From Symploca sp. SIO1C2 (lineage in GTDB: Bacteria > Cyanobacteriota > Cyanobacteriia > Cyanobacteriales > Coleofasciculaceae): a stretch of 64,000 nt of DNA. Below are positions 22,301 through 28,372 of the stretch, one piece after another. Positions within the stretch are counted from its first letter, which is position 1; every line of letters starts with the position of its first letter. Under the pieces are notes generated by a model that was not told where the DNA came from, searched no databases, and saw only the letters and a list, made by a program, of their open reading frames with translations. The stretch spans positions 367,244-431,243 of the forward strand of contig JAAHFP010000002.1 in the NCBI GenBank assembly GCA_010672925.1, in the 5' to 3' direction. The position numbers and the translations under genes are program-made.

Positions 22301-24014
22301 TGCTACCAACGCGGTCATTGCTGATGCTCAAGGGATTGGCACTATTACCGACAATGATGGCCCCCCCAATCTTTCTATTGATGATGTCACGGTGGATGAA
22401 GGCGCTGGTACTGCTACCTTTACGGTAACTCTCGATGCCGCTACTACCCAGGATGTCACGGTAGATTTTGCTACTACTGCGGGTACGGCTGTGGCTCCCG
22501 ATGACTTTACTGCTACGAATGGCACTTTGACTATTGCCGCTGGACAAACTACTGGTACGATCACAGTCAATATCGCTGATGATGCTATTGATGAGCTGGA
22601 TGAGACCTTTACCTTAGACCTGAGCAATGCTACCAATGCGGTGATTGCTGATGCTCAAGGAATTGGAACCATTACCGACAATGATGCTGCTCCCAATATC
22701 TCCATTGATGATGTGACAGTGGATGAAACTGCGGGTACTGCAACCTTTACCGTCAGTCTTGATGCTGCTAGCGGACAGGATGTCACGGTAGACTTTACCA
22801 CTAACGATGGTACAGCAGTTGCCCCCGGTGACTTTACTGCTACAAATGGCACCTTGACCATTGCCGCTGGACAAACCACTGGCACGATCACAGTGGATAT
22901 CATTGATGATGGTATTGATGAAGCTGATGAGACCTTTACCGTAGACCTCAGTAATGCTACGAATGCCACTATTGCTGATGCTCAAGGGGTAGGCACTATC
23001 GCTGAGAATACCACTCCTCTGAGTCTGAACAAGACCCTAGATGATGTTATCTTCATTGAAGGGAATGCCGGTGACGATGCTCAACTGCTATTTACCCTTG
23101 ATGAAAGTAACGCCTTTTTTACTAATGAGATTGGGGTATTTATCATTGATGATGACCAAGGTACAGTTAATGGGGTTGCTCCAGGTTCCGCCAACTATCT
23201 AGAAACTGTCCTCGAAAACGGACAAGTAATTCTCTCAGCCCTCGGTGGTAATGAGCTTACTGGTACAGATACCAATCGTCAGTTAGGTTTTGAAGCTGGC
23301 GATCGCTTAGGATTCTACCTAGTGCAAAATGATACCACCGATAATGTCTTGGATGATTTGGCAGGAGGTTCCACCGATACCAATGTCTTCTTCACCTTCC
23401 CCTCTGCTAATTCCGATAACTTCGACCATTTGCAGCTGTCGATGGACGATGACACTATCACCTTAAATTGGGAAGATGCTCTTAATGGGGGAGACCAAGA
23501 CTTTGATGACGTGGTGCTGACAGTTCAACTAACTGATGCTGCTCCTCCTTTAGGAACAGAACTTCAAGGAGATGAGCAGGGAGAACTTATCGATTTGCGG
23601 GATGAGCTAACCGGCTTAATTGCTACTGACTTTGTTACCGCAGAGGATGCTGATTTTGACAATTCCTTTGGCTTCTATGCAGTGGATGACGCCAGTGGTA
23701 GCATCAATGGTATCACTCCAGATAACGCAATTTATGCCGCCTTAGCTGTTAGTAATCGGGTAGATTTAACTGCTGGGTTACCTGGTGGTAGTTTGTTAGC
23801 ACCGTTCTTTATTGCAGATGGCACTGCTGATGAATTCTTGATCTCGAATGCTAGTAATCAACAGGGTCAACTACCCCAAGCTTACTTTAGTTTCCTAGGA
23901 GCTAACCCCGACGGTCGTGATCACATTGCCCGACTAGGGGACAATACCTTCGGTTTTGAAGACAATACTGACTTTGACTACAACGATTTAATCGTACAAG
24001 TTGATTTCACCTAA
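10320..24014 (+). CDS. Giant DUF4347 / Calx-beta repeat / DUF4114 protein
   Basis: About 4,564 residues from the ATG at 10320 (MNNFNSSTLS); the track start at 10284 is a GTG 12 codons earlier. The first 200 residues form a DUF4347 domain: LVVIDPRVEAYQML, LHIVCHGAPGTLHLGD, FFYACNLA, TGAQIAASANKIG. One divergent Calx-beta-like unit follows, then 36 well-conserved units of about 109 residues (DVTVDEAAGTATFTVSL ... DETFTVDL ... GTITDND). The last 420 residues carry two DUF4114-like modules (NWEDALNGGDQDFDDVV and FEDNTDFDYNDLIVQVDF). Asp/Glu-rich Calx-beta loops imply Ca2+ binding. DUF4347 is common at the N-terminus of huge secreted cyanobacterial adhesins; no Sec signal is seen, so type I or other export is inferred. 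No RTX GGxGxDxxx nonapeptides. It is probably a surface or extracellular adhesive fibre. Confidence 0.85.
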   Translation: MNNFNSSTLSKLVSGEDNNDISVFYQKKPSFSTDKNAAMLVVIDPRVEAYQMLAEGVHQGANVLILDPSQDGIEQITQTLAGYPTSTSLHIVCHGAPGTLHLGDTFLNGANLEQYRQQLQTWEVAEIFFYACNLAAETIPRSQSFLSRFHQLTGAQIAASANKIGNALRGGCWYLEHQIGQIAGELAFESAVMQAYPGVLPIIVGPSNLITSEDGTATGTFGVVLSDVPTDPVLVLINGDASEGTPDQTFLLFDDTNWNIPQIVTVTGVDDAEVDGDITYNLNITPISGDPNFRNAEVIQVTNLDDDVLPNLSISDVTVDEAAGTATFDVTLSQASGEDVTVDFNTVAGTADDTTDFTGASGTLTIAAGATTGSITVNINDDTLNELTENFTVELSNATNATIADGQGVGTITDNDPLPNVSINDVTVNEGAGTATFTVSLDAASGQDVTVDFTTTDVTAINPDDYTGTNGTLTIAAGETTGTITVNIADDNLNELPEEFTVDLTGATNATILQGIGTGTITDNDQPPNVSVGDVTVDEAAGVANFTISLDVASGQDVTVDFATVAGTAISPDDFTDTTGTATIAAGQTSVIVSVPIINDTLNEADETFSVSLTNATNANLTEAQGVGTITDDDALPNLFIDDVTINEGGAATFTVSLSQASGQNVSVDFAAIAGTADDLSDFIATSSTLTIAAGDTTGTITINTIDDALNELPENFTVELSNATNATITDAQGIGTITDDDAAPNLSINDVMVNEGAGTATFTVSLDAASGQDVTVDFTTNDFTAINPDDYTGANGTLTIAAGDTTGTITVNIADDTLDEGDETFTVDLTNATNAAIADNQGAGTITDNDLAPALSIDDITVDEATGIATFTVSLDQASAQDVMVDFTTNAGTAITPDDFTDSPGTLTIAAGQTSATISVPITNDLLNEGDETFTVNLTNPVNATISDPQGIATITDDDALPNLSINDVTVNEGDGTATFTVSLDAVSGQNVTVDFATLAGTADDLSDFIATSSTLTIAAGDTTGTITVNLLDDALNEPIENFTVELSNATNANIADAQGIGIINDDDVAPELSIDDVTVNEGAGTATFTVTLDAASGQDVTVDFTTNDGSAINPDDFTGTNGTLTIAAGDTTGTITVNIADDALDEGDEDFTVELVSATNATIGADNEGTGTITDNDLPPNLSIDDVTVSEDGGTATFTVSLDQVSAEDVTVDFTTNDGSAVNPDDFTATTGTVTIAAGQTSATISVPIISDTLSETDETFTVDLSNAVNANILDPQGVGTITDNNQPPNLSIDDVAVDENAGTATFTVSLDRASGQDITVDFATLAGTALDTDDFTGTSGTLTILAGDTTGTITVNITDDTLNEPIEDFTVELSNATNATIADAQGLGTITDDDAAPNLSINDVTVNEGAGTATFTVSLDAASGQDVTVNFTTNDGIAINPDDYTGNNGALTIAAGDTTGTITVDIADDALDEGNETFTVDLVSATNATILDNQGIGTITDNDLPPVLSIDDVTVDEAAGVVNFTVSLDQVSAQDVTVDFATLAGTAVNPDDFTDTTGTLTITAGQTSATIAVPITNDLLNEGDETFSVNLTNAVNATIGDPQGVATITDDDTPPNLSIDDVTVDEAAGTATFTVSLDAATGQDVTVDFATVAGTALEIDDFSGTNGTVTILAGDTTGTITVDINNDILDEPNETFTVELSNATNANIADAQGLGTITDDDLAPGVSINDVTVNEGAGTATFVVSLDAASAQDVTIDFATNDGTAINPDDYTGGNGTLTIAAGDTTGTITVDIADDAIDELDETFTVDLISATNATITDDQGVGTITDNDLAPNLSIDDVMVSEDGGTATFTVTLDQASAQDVTVDFTTNNGSAVDPDDFTGTGGTLTITAGQTSATISVPIISDTLSEVDETFTVNLSNAVNANILDPQGVGTITDNNLPPNLSIDDVIVDEGAGTATFTVSLDRASGQDVTLDFATVAGTALDIDDFTGTSGTITILAGDTTGTITVNIVDDALDEPIENFTVELSNATNAIIADAQGLGTITDNDDAPNLSIDDVTVNEGAGTATFTVTLDAASAQDITVDFATADDTAINPDDYAGTNGTLTIAAGETSGTFTVDIADDALDEVDETFTVDLTNATNATIADAQGIGTITDNDLAPNVSIDDITVDEAAGFATFTISLDAASAQDVTVDFATAIGTAVNPDDFTDTTGTVTITAGQTSAIVSVPITNDLLNEVDETFSVNLTNAVNATIVDAQGVGTITDDDALPNLSIDDVTVDEAAGTATFTVSLDAASGQNVTVDFATLAGTAEDFIDFLSTNGTLTIAAGDTTGTITVNILDDALNEPIENFTVELSNATNANIADAQGLGTITDDDVAPEVSINDVTVNEGAGTATFVVSLNQASGQDITVDFTTNDGTAINPDDFTGTNGTVTIAAGDTAAMITVDIADDAIDELDENFTVDLTNATNATIADDQGTGTIIDNDLPPNVSINDVMVSEDGGAAIFTVSLDQVSAQDVTVDFATAAGTAINPDDFTDTTGTVTIAAGQTSATISIPIISDTIDEIDEMFTVNLSNAVNANITDPQGVGTITDNNVPPNLSIDNVTVDEAAGTATFTVSLDQTSGQNITVDFATVAGTATETADFTANNGTLTILAGETTGTITVDIIDDALDELNETFTVELSNATNANIVDAEGLGTITDDDAAPNLSINDLTVNEGAGTATFTVTLDAASGQDVTVNFTTNDDTAVNPDDFTGNNGTLTIAAGETTGTITVDIVDDAIDEVDETFTVDITSATNATITDNQGIGTITDNDLAPNVSIDDVTVDEAAGVATFTISLDGASGEDVTVDFATAVGTAIAPDDFTDTTGTVTIAAGQTSAIVSVAIANDTLNEADETFTVNLSNAVNATIVDPTGIGTITDDDAEPTLSIDNVTVDEAAGTATFTVSLNAASGQDVTVDFATLAGTALDTDDFTGNSGTLTILAGDTTGTITVDIIDDALNESNETFTVELSNATNATIADAQGLGTITDDDAAPNLSINDVTVNEGAGTATFTVTLDAASGQDVTVNFTTSDGTAVNPDDYTGTNGSVTIAAGQTTGTITVDIADDAIDEVDETFNVDITSATNATITDNQGVGTITDNDLPPNISINDVMVSEDAGTAIFTVSLDQASSQDVTVDFATTGGSAVDPDDFTGTTGTVTIAAGQTSATISIPIISDNLDEVDETFTVDLTNAVNGNILDPQGVGTITDNNLPPNLSIDNVTVDEAAGTATFTVSLDQTSGQDITVDFATVAGTADATSDFTGDSGTLTILAGATTGTITVDIIDDALDEQNETFTIELSNATNAVIADAQGIGTITDNDEAPNLSIDDVTVNEGAGTATFTVSLDAASGQDVTVNFATNDGTAINPDDYTGNSGTLTIAAGETTGTVTVNIADDAIDEVDETFTVDLSNATNATILDAQGVGTITDNDLPPNLSIGDVTVDEATGVANFTISLDQASSQDVTVDFATAIGTAVTPDDFTDTTGSVTIAAGQTSAIVSVAITNDTLNEADETFTVNLTNAVNATILDAQGVGTITDDDALPNLSIDDVTVDEAAGTATFTVSLDAASGQDVTVDFATVAGTAEDLNDFISTNSTLTIAAGATTATITVNIIDDTVDEALETFTVELSNATNATIADAQGMGTIIDNDAAPNLSINDVTFNEGAGTATFIVSLDAASGQDVTVDFITNDGTAINPDDYTGTNGTVTIAAGQTTGTITVDIADDAIDELDETFTVDLISATNATIADNQGIGTITDNDLPPNLSINDVTVDEAGGIATFTVTLDAASGQDVTVDFATAIGTAVTPDDFTDTTGTVTIAAGQTSAIISVPIINDLLIEGDETFTVNLSNAVNATITDPQGIGTIIDDEIPSNISIDDVTVDESAGTATFTVTLDRASGQDVTVDFTTNDGTAVAPDDFTANNGTLTIAAGQTTGTITVDIIDDAINETDETFTVDLTNATNAVIADAQGIGTITDNDGPPNLSIDDVTVDEGAGTATFTVTLDAATTQDVTVDFATTAGTAVAPDDFTATNGTLTIAAGQTTGTITVNIADDAIDELDETFTLDLSNATNAVIADAQGIGTITDNDAAPNISIDDVTVDETAGTATFTVSLDAASGQDVTVDFTTNDGTAVAPGDFTATNGTLTIAAGQTTGTITVDIIDDGIDEADETFTVDLSNATNATIADAQGVGTIAENTTPLSLNKTLDDVIFIEGNAGDDAQLLFTLDESNAFFTNEIGVFIIDDDQGTVNGVAPGSANYLETVLENGQVILSALGGNELTGTDTNRQLGFEAGDRLGFYLVQNDTTDNVLDDLAGGSTDTNVFFTFPSANSDNFDHLQLSMDDDTITLNWEDALNGGDQDFDDVVLTVQLTDAAPPLGTELQGDEQGELIDLRDELTGLIATDFVTAEDADFDNSFGFYAVDDASGSINGITPDNAIYAALAVSNRVDLTAGLPGGSLLAPFFIADGTADEFLISNASNQQGQLPQAYFSFLGANPDGRDHIARLGDNTFGFEDNTDFDYNDLIVQVDFT
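11243..23008 (+). repeat. 36 tandem Calx-beta coding repeats (about 327 bp each) in higher-order array
   Basis: Units are about 109 codons. Reading unit by unit, types A (FAT.AGTA, ending DDDA-APN), B (FTTNDGTAINPDDYTG, IADDA.DE.DETF) and C (DDFTDTTGT.TIAAGQTS, TNDLLNE) cycle ABC through units 1-33. Three near-identical units that fit none of these types follow (34-36, APDDFTANNGTLTIAAGQTTG). Subtypes give 6- and 12-unit super-periods. The long antisense ORFs in the track across this region are by-products of the repeat. Confidence 0.9.
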
Positions 24015-24032
24015 TTACTTGCCGCGAAAACC

Positions 24033-24062
24033 TGTAAAGACGTTGTATGCAACGTCTCTACA
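24033..24062. repeat. Diverged copy of the 30-bp palindrome
   Basis: The outer arms (TGTAAAGACG / CGTCTCTACA) match the family at 3016, but the inner part reads TTGTA|TGCAA instead of CGCCA|TGGCG. It remains nearly self-complementary (two mismatches). Confidence 0.7.
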
Positions 24063-24067
24063 ATGTG

Positions 24068-24110
24068 ACTTGAGGAATAAGGTAATTGCCTGTTCCTCAA
24101 GTTTTTTTTT
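24068..24110 (+). terminator. Intrinsic terminator of the giant gene
   Basis: A perfect 10-bp stem (ACTTGAGGAA / TTCCTCAAGT), a 15-base loop and a run of nine Ts, 54 bp after the stop codon. Confidence 0.85.
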
Positions 24111-24703
24111 AAATCCCTCTTGTTTTGTGCTAATATCATTCATGATGGAAAAGTTGTGCACCTATAGATATCCTCGGTTTTGGTCGTTCACGCCACTACA
24201 AGAGTAAACGATTAGCAATCGCATTATTCTGGTTTAGGGTGCACGTCGGTACTCCCCTACAGAAGATATACCAGAGTTTATTCAAAATTCTAATTGTCAT
24301 CCCTTGAAACAGAATCACAATATATGGTAGGGGCGAGTTCACCTAAAATCTTTCGGTATTTGTCAGTCAATTACCATTACCCGCCCCGGCAGCTTAGGCA
24401 AAGACTGTCCCACCGGGGCGGGTTTAGAAAAATTATCGTTCTTATCCCCCAGTTTTGGTTGAACCCGCCCCTACATATCTACTTTTGTTTTTTTCAGCCC
24501 AATATCAATCACTATTTCAACCGCAGTGTCCGAAGCGTAACGCACCAAATCACGGGTACAGTCATTGTCAAAAATCATCCAAAACCTGCCCAAATGATAA
24601 CCAAGGAAATTGAGCATGTAGAATTTGGTAAAGAGACAGGGTGGTTTTGGCGTTGTATACAGCCATTGCCTTGGTGAAGATTCGCGCCAAACTTGCTCCT
24701 ATA
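24111..24703. other. Intergenic region made of dispersed repeats
   Basis: No supported gene. It contains GTGCACGTCGGTACTCCCCT near 24240 (related to the palindrome inserted in cas6), GC-rich CCGCCCC/GGGGCGG inverted segments, and a GAAGCGTAACGCACCAAAT repeat near 24530 that recurs at about 25.55 and 40.55 kb. Confidence 0.5.
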
Positions 24704-24813
24704 GATACAGCGCTTTGCCCTGTAATAAAGTACACTAACCAGACAAAAGTCCCCCTTAATAAGGGGGATTTAGGGGGATCAAATGTACCCCATAGCAGAG
24801 CAAAATGCTGTAT
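24704..24813 (+). mobile_element. MITE-like 110-bp element, copy 1
   Basis: The sequence from GATACAGCGCTTTGCC to GCAAAATGCTGTAT is repeated almost identically at 48381-48490. The ends are imperfect inverted repeats (ATACAGCGCTTTGC versus ATACAGCATTTTGC), and the core has the AGTCCCCCTTAATAAGGGGG hairpin. No ORF of its own. Confidence 0.7.
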
Positions 24814-24836
24814 ACTGAAGTTTACCCCAAATTCTA

Positions 24837-25028
24837 ATGCAAATCATCACTTTCAACTCACATATTGGTTCAGATGGGCTCTTACAAATAAAACTTCCTA
24901 ACGAACTGAAGAATCAGAATGTAATGGTGATTATTCGCCCCCAAACAAAAGAATGGCTTTCTATCTTACAAAAGACAGCGGGAAGTATTCCTGACTTGGA
25001 ACGACTACCTCAAGCTGTTAATAAATAG
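24837..25028 (+). CDS. Small antitoxin-like protein
   Basis: 63 residues starting MQIITFNSHIGSDGLLQIKL. The N-terminal beta-rich pattern followed by VMVIIRPQTKEW and a helical tail resembles small cyanobacterial antitoxin-like proteins that usually sit before a PIN or similar toxin gene. Here the next gene is a DUF433 protein 13 bp downstream, so no toxin is present and the partner may have been lost. Confidence 0.5.
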   Translation: MQIITFNSHIGSDGLLQIKLPNELKNQNVMVIIRPQTKEWLSILQKTAGSIPDLERLPQAVNK

Positions 25029-25041
25029 GAAAGTTAAAATT

Positions 25042-25311
25042 GTGGGTAAGATCGTAGGTTGGGTTGAGGAACGAAACCCAACAAAGTCTGAAGGACTCTT
25101 ACTAAATGACCCAACTTTTACCAAAATTAGCTATCGCCAAGGAGCCAGTGGTCAACCAGTTGCAGTTATTAGTGGAACAGGAATTAGAGTACAGACGATC
25201 GCAATCGCAGCTTATCGATGGGGATTATCTTCAGATCAACTTGCCCAAGAGTACGGACTAACCGAAACTCAGCTCAGCGATGCGTTGGGTTTTTATATCA
25301 AATCCGGCTAA
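25042..25311 (+). CDS. DUF433 (VapB45-like) protein with repeat-derived ends
   Basis: 89 residues from a GTG. The core (PVAVISGTGIRVQTIAIAAY, WGLSSDQLAQEYGLTETQL, DALGFY) is a DUF433 winged-helix domain, commonly the antitoxin of a DUF5615/PIN-like pair. The first 18 codons read through a GTTGGGTTGAGGAACGAAAC repeat, a common cyanobacterial intergenic element. The last codons and stop lie in the terminal repeat of a MITE (copy 2). Both ends therefore look remodelled by repeats, and no toxin gene follows. Function may be lost. Confidence 0.65.
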   Translation: MGKIVGWVEERNPTKSEGLLLNDPTFTKISYRQGASGQPVAVISGTGIRVQTIAIAAYRWGLSSDQLAQEYGLTETQLSDALGFYIKSG

Positions 25312-25422
25312 ACACTTATCGTATCCCTTTTCTTTGCAACTTTGCTCTCTTCCTTCTGCCGTCTGCCGTCTGCCTTCTGCCTTGTTGTCACCAAAGTGTA
25401 ACTATTCCACCGGATTTGATAT
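25296..25422 (-). mobile_element. MITE-like element, family C, copy 2
   Basis: 127 bp with terminal inverted repeats whose outer 13 bp are perfect (ATATCAAATCCGG). The core GTCTGCCTTCTGCC is the complement of the GGCAGAAGGCAG core of the other copies. The left end supplies the stop codon of the DUF433 gene. Confidence 0.75.
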
Positions 25423-25692
25423 TATCAGATGTATCAGACTCAGATAGATAGAGCGATCGCAACAGAAGAAGCGATTGAAGCTGCTAAAGTGATTTCTAGG
25501 AAAAAATGTACCTATCGTAGGGTGTGTATACCCTTCGGGATGCTCCGCTTAGAGCGCAGCGTAACGCACCAAATTCTGGGTACAATCATTTAAAAAAATT
25601 GCCTAAGCGATCGCTTTTTTCCAACAAGCTTTACACCTATGTTGCCCCAATTCAACCTACACCTCAAATTCCTTGTCTCAATGCTCATCGAC

Positions 25693-25941
25693 GGCGCTAA
25701 TGGGTAGGTGTTTTTTTGAGGAGGTGTAAAAAAATGGCTGAATCGCTTTTTGTACAAGAGTTTGAGGTGTGTTGCTCAAAAAAATCATTAGCGCTTTTGA
25801 TGAAATGCTTATGGTGAGGGGGTTTGAGGGTATTTTCCAGATTAGGGTCTTGCTTAACCAGAGGCTGAAATGCTATATTTTGATTCATTAGCGCCATCGT
25901 ACCTTGAAAACTACATACAGCAAGGGTTTCTGGAAGCCGCT
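25693..25941 (+). promoter_or_regulatory. CRISPR leader 1
   Basis: About 250 bp that is strongly conserved in front of all three arrays. It has a perfect inverted repeat GCGCTAATG / CATTAGCGC (25694 and 25786), a T7-loop-A7 hairpin, and a final segment ending ACATACAGCAAGGGTTTC before the first repeat. Position and conservation define it as the leader, with promoter and integration signals by inference. The track ORFs here are not genes. Confidence 0.8.
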
Positions 25942-26910
25942 GTCGCAATTCCTCTTAATCCCTATCAGGGATTGAAACGCAAGATTTCATAATCAGGCCA
26001 GTAATCAACCAGTTGTCGCAATTCCTCTTAATCCCTATCAGGGATTGAAACACCATCTTTGATGATAAGCCACAGTATCAGCTGGCCAAGTCGCAATTCC
26101 TCTTAATCCCTATCAGGGATTGAAACTCCCAATGATCCGGACTATATGTATGGCTATAAGTCGCAATTCCTCTTAATCCCTATCAGGGATTGAAACTTAA
26201 TAATAGTTCCGATGAGGATGATGATGGTCTTGAGTCGCAATTCCTCTTAATCCCTATCAGGGATTGAAACGCTCCTCTGTGTGAGCGATCGCTTGTGGTT
26301 GAAGTCGCAATTCCTCTTAATCCCTATCAGGGATTGAAACGAGTATGTAGGTGCTAACCAAATGAAGGTTAACCTTAGTCGCAATTCCTCTTAATCCCTA
26401 TCAGGGATTGAAACATAAGGGGGAGCAAAGATCTTAGGCTTAGAATTTTGTCGCAATTCCTCTTAATCCCTATCAGGGATTGAAACATTATGGTAGAAGA
26501 CAAGACAAGAAAACGCAACCCCGTCGCAATTCCTCTTAATCCCTATCAGGGATTGAAACGTAGATGCAATCTTGCCAGACCCCCCTGAGTTGGTCGCAAT
26601 TCCTCTTAATCCCTATCAGGGATTGAAACGATAGTACATTGCAAACGGAGCAAGAAAACGCCCGCTGGTCGCAATTCCTCTTAATCCCTATCAGGGATTG
26701 AAACGAATAATGAATCTTGCTGCATAATCCCGATGTGTGGTCGCAATTCCTCTTAATCCCTATCAGGGATTGAAACAAGGAGTGGAATTGTCCTAGTGAT
26801 GTAAGACCAGTCGCAATTCCTCTTAATCCCTATCAGGGATTGAAACTGACGAATGCCGCCGCCGGGACGCCCGAACCCAAGTCGCAATTCCTCTTAATCC
26901 CTACCAGGGA
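25942..26910 (+). CRISPR. CRISPR array 1, 14 repeats, 13 spacers
   Basis: 37-bp repeats beginning GTCGCAATTCCTCTTAA and ending CCCTATCAGGGATTGAAAC, with 13 spacers of 33-38 bp. The leader is on the left. The last repeat (26881) is cut after 30 bp and has the TACC loop typical of array 2. The 3' hairpin AATCCCT/AGGGATT and the ATTGAAAC handle fit Cas6 processing by the adjacent I-D system. Confidence 0.97.
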
Positions 26911-26917
26911 ATAATCA

Positions 26918-27160
26918 TCAGTAACCCATTTCCTGCAAGGTTTTGAGGTCTTCTTGAAATTCCGCTACATCGTAGTGAACACAGATGTCTCGCTCCGCCA
27001 GCAATGTTTGAAACTGCATTCGATGCATCTCCAGCAATTCGCTGGCTTTTCCCAGACTAATTTTGTCTTGCTCAAAGAGCATAATTACAACTTCTATCAA
27101 AAATTCACGCTCTGACAGACCGCTTACTTTGACAATATCATCGGAAATAACTAGACTCAT
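26918..27160 (-). CDS. UPF0175 family protein (orphan antitoxin-like)
   Basis: 80 residues. LSEREFLIEVVIMLFEQDKI, SLGKASELLEMHRMQF and the acidic tail match UPF0175, a helix-turn-helix family usually placed upstream of a DUF3368/PIN toxin. No such toxin is adjacent. The gene lies between the broken last repeat of array 1 (its stop is 8 bp away) and the leader of array 2, so it probably arrived by an insertion or rearrangement that truncated array 1. Confidence 0.7.
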   Translation of the reverse strand: MSLVISDDIVKVSGLSEREFLIEVVIMLFEQDKISLGKASELLEMHRMQFQTLLAERDICVHYDVAEFQEDLKTLQEMGY

Positions 27161-27232
27161 GGCAATTCCTCCGACTTGGCTTCTCTTATCGTAGCAATCA
27201 GATTTTCAGGTTTCTCATCGAAATTGGTGGAT

Positions 27233-27481
27233 GGCGCTAAGGGATAGGTGTTTTTTTGAGTGAGTATAAAAAAATGGCTGAATCCCTTTTTGTACAAGAG
27301 TTTGAGGTGCGTTGCTCAAAAATTTCTTTAGCGCTTTTGGTGAAATGCTTATGGTGAGGGGGTTTGAGGGTATTTTCTAGATTATGGTCTTGCTTAACCA
27401 GAGGCTGAAATGCTATATTTTGATTCATTAGCGCCATCGTACCTTGAAAACTACATACAGCAAGGGTTTCTGGAAGCCGCC
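27233..27481 (+). promoter_or_regulatory. CRISPR leader 2
   Basis: Near-identical to leader 1 over 250 bp, including the final 80 bp. The inverted repeat here is GCGCTAAGG / CTTTAGCGC (27234 and 27326), with one mismatch. Confidence 0.8.
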
Positions 27482-28105
27482 GTCGCAATTGCAGCTAATC
27501 CCTACCAGGGATTGAAACAAAAAATAAGGCCAAATCACATCTTAACTGGACAAGGTCGCAATTGCAGCTAATCCCTACCAGGGATTGAAACTTGCAAGTG
27601 GCAATTCTGAGACTAGGCCAGCCAATGTCGCAATTGCAGCTAATCCCTACCAGGGATTGAAACCGCCACCTTCAGCTGGCGGACTGCTCCCCAACGTTCG
27701 TCGCAATTGCAGCTAATCCCTACCAGGGATTGAAACGAGGAAATGGAGAGGCGATCGCGAACCGGGACATGGTCGCAATTGCAGCTAATCCCTACCAGGG
27801 ATTGAAACGTGAGTGAGTAGAACCATTCATATCCACCTTGTAAGGTCGCAATTGCAGCTAATCCCTACCAGGGATTGAAACCACCTAGAAATTTCCACGC
27901 CTCATTAAGAGCATCGAGTCGCAATTGCAGCTAATCCCTACCAGGGATTGAAACGCAAGAGCCACTTCCAGGTTTTCTATGGTTTGTATTTGGGTCGCAA
28001 TTGCAGCTAATCCCTATCAGGGATTGAAACTTTACCACTACCGATGGTATTCCAGCAGCTAATATCAAGTCGCAATTGCACTTAATCCCTACCGGGGACT
28101 AAAAC
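27482..28105 (+). CRISPR. CRISPR array 2, 9 repeats, 8 spacers
   Basis: 37-bp repeats beginning GTCGCAATTGCAGCTAA and ending CCCTACCAGGGATTGAAAC; spacers are 35-39 bp. Repeat 8 has TATC in the loop and repeat 9 (28069) is degenerate, as expected at the leader-distal end. The eighth spacer reads in frame as a Calx-beta-like peptide. Confidence 0.97.
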
Positions 28106-28372
28106 AGAGCACTTTCTCAGGGAGCTATCAAGGAGCGATCGCAAATAGAATGCAAAAACAATACCTTACTTGGGTTGTGTTGGGTTTTGTTGCCTCAACC
28201 CAGCCTACGATTCCACTGTTTGGATGACAGATCACAGGCTAGAAGCCTGTTCCACAAGAAGCTGATGATAGAATTAGATGCTTTTACCAGATGTATCTTT
28301 GTTTACCACCTAAAACCTAAAACCTAAAACCTAAAACCTACCACCTACCACCTACCACCTAACACCTACCAC
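28106..28372. repeat. Intergenic repeats, including heptamer tract CCTAAAA/CCTACCA
   Basis: 28304-28372 is a run of CCTAAAA and CCTACCA heptamers that ends at the stop of the WYL gene. Upstream lie GTTGGGTTTTG...CAACCCAG and AGGCTAGAAGCCT hairpins. No gene. Confidence 0.7.

Noticed and set aside
11073-22985. About 50 antisense ORFs, several over 130 codons, opposite the giant gene
   Set aside because: They repeat with the same period as the Calx-beta units and have Ser/Val- or Ile/Ser-rich composition without domains; they are by-products of codon use in the repeats.
10320-24014. RTX toxin or hemolysin assignment for the giant protein
   Set aside because: No GGxGxDxxx nonapeptide repeats are present; the repeats are Calx-beta type.
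25697-27488. Reverse ORFs of 83 codons at 25697 and 27237, and an 80-codon reverse ORF at 26536
   Set aside because: They lie in the CRISPR leaders and across repeats and spacers; the similarity between them simply reflects conserved leader DNA.
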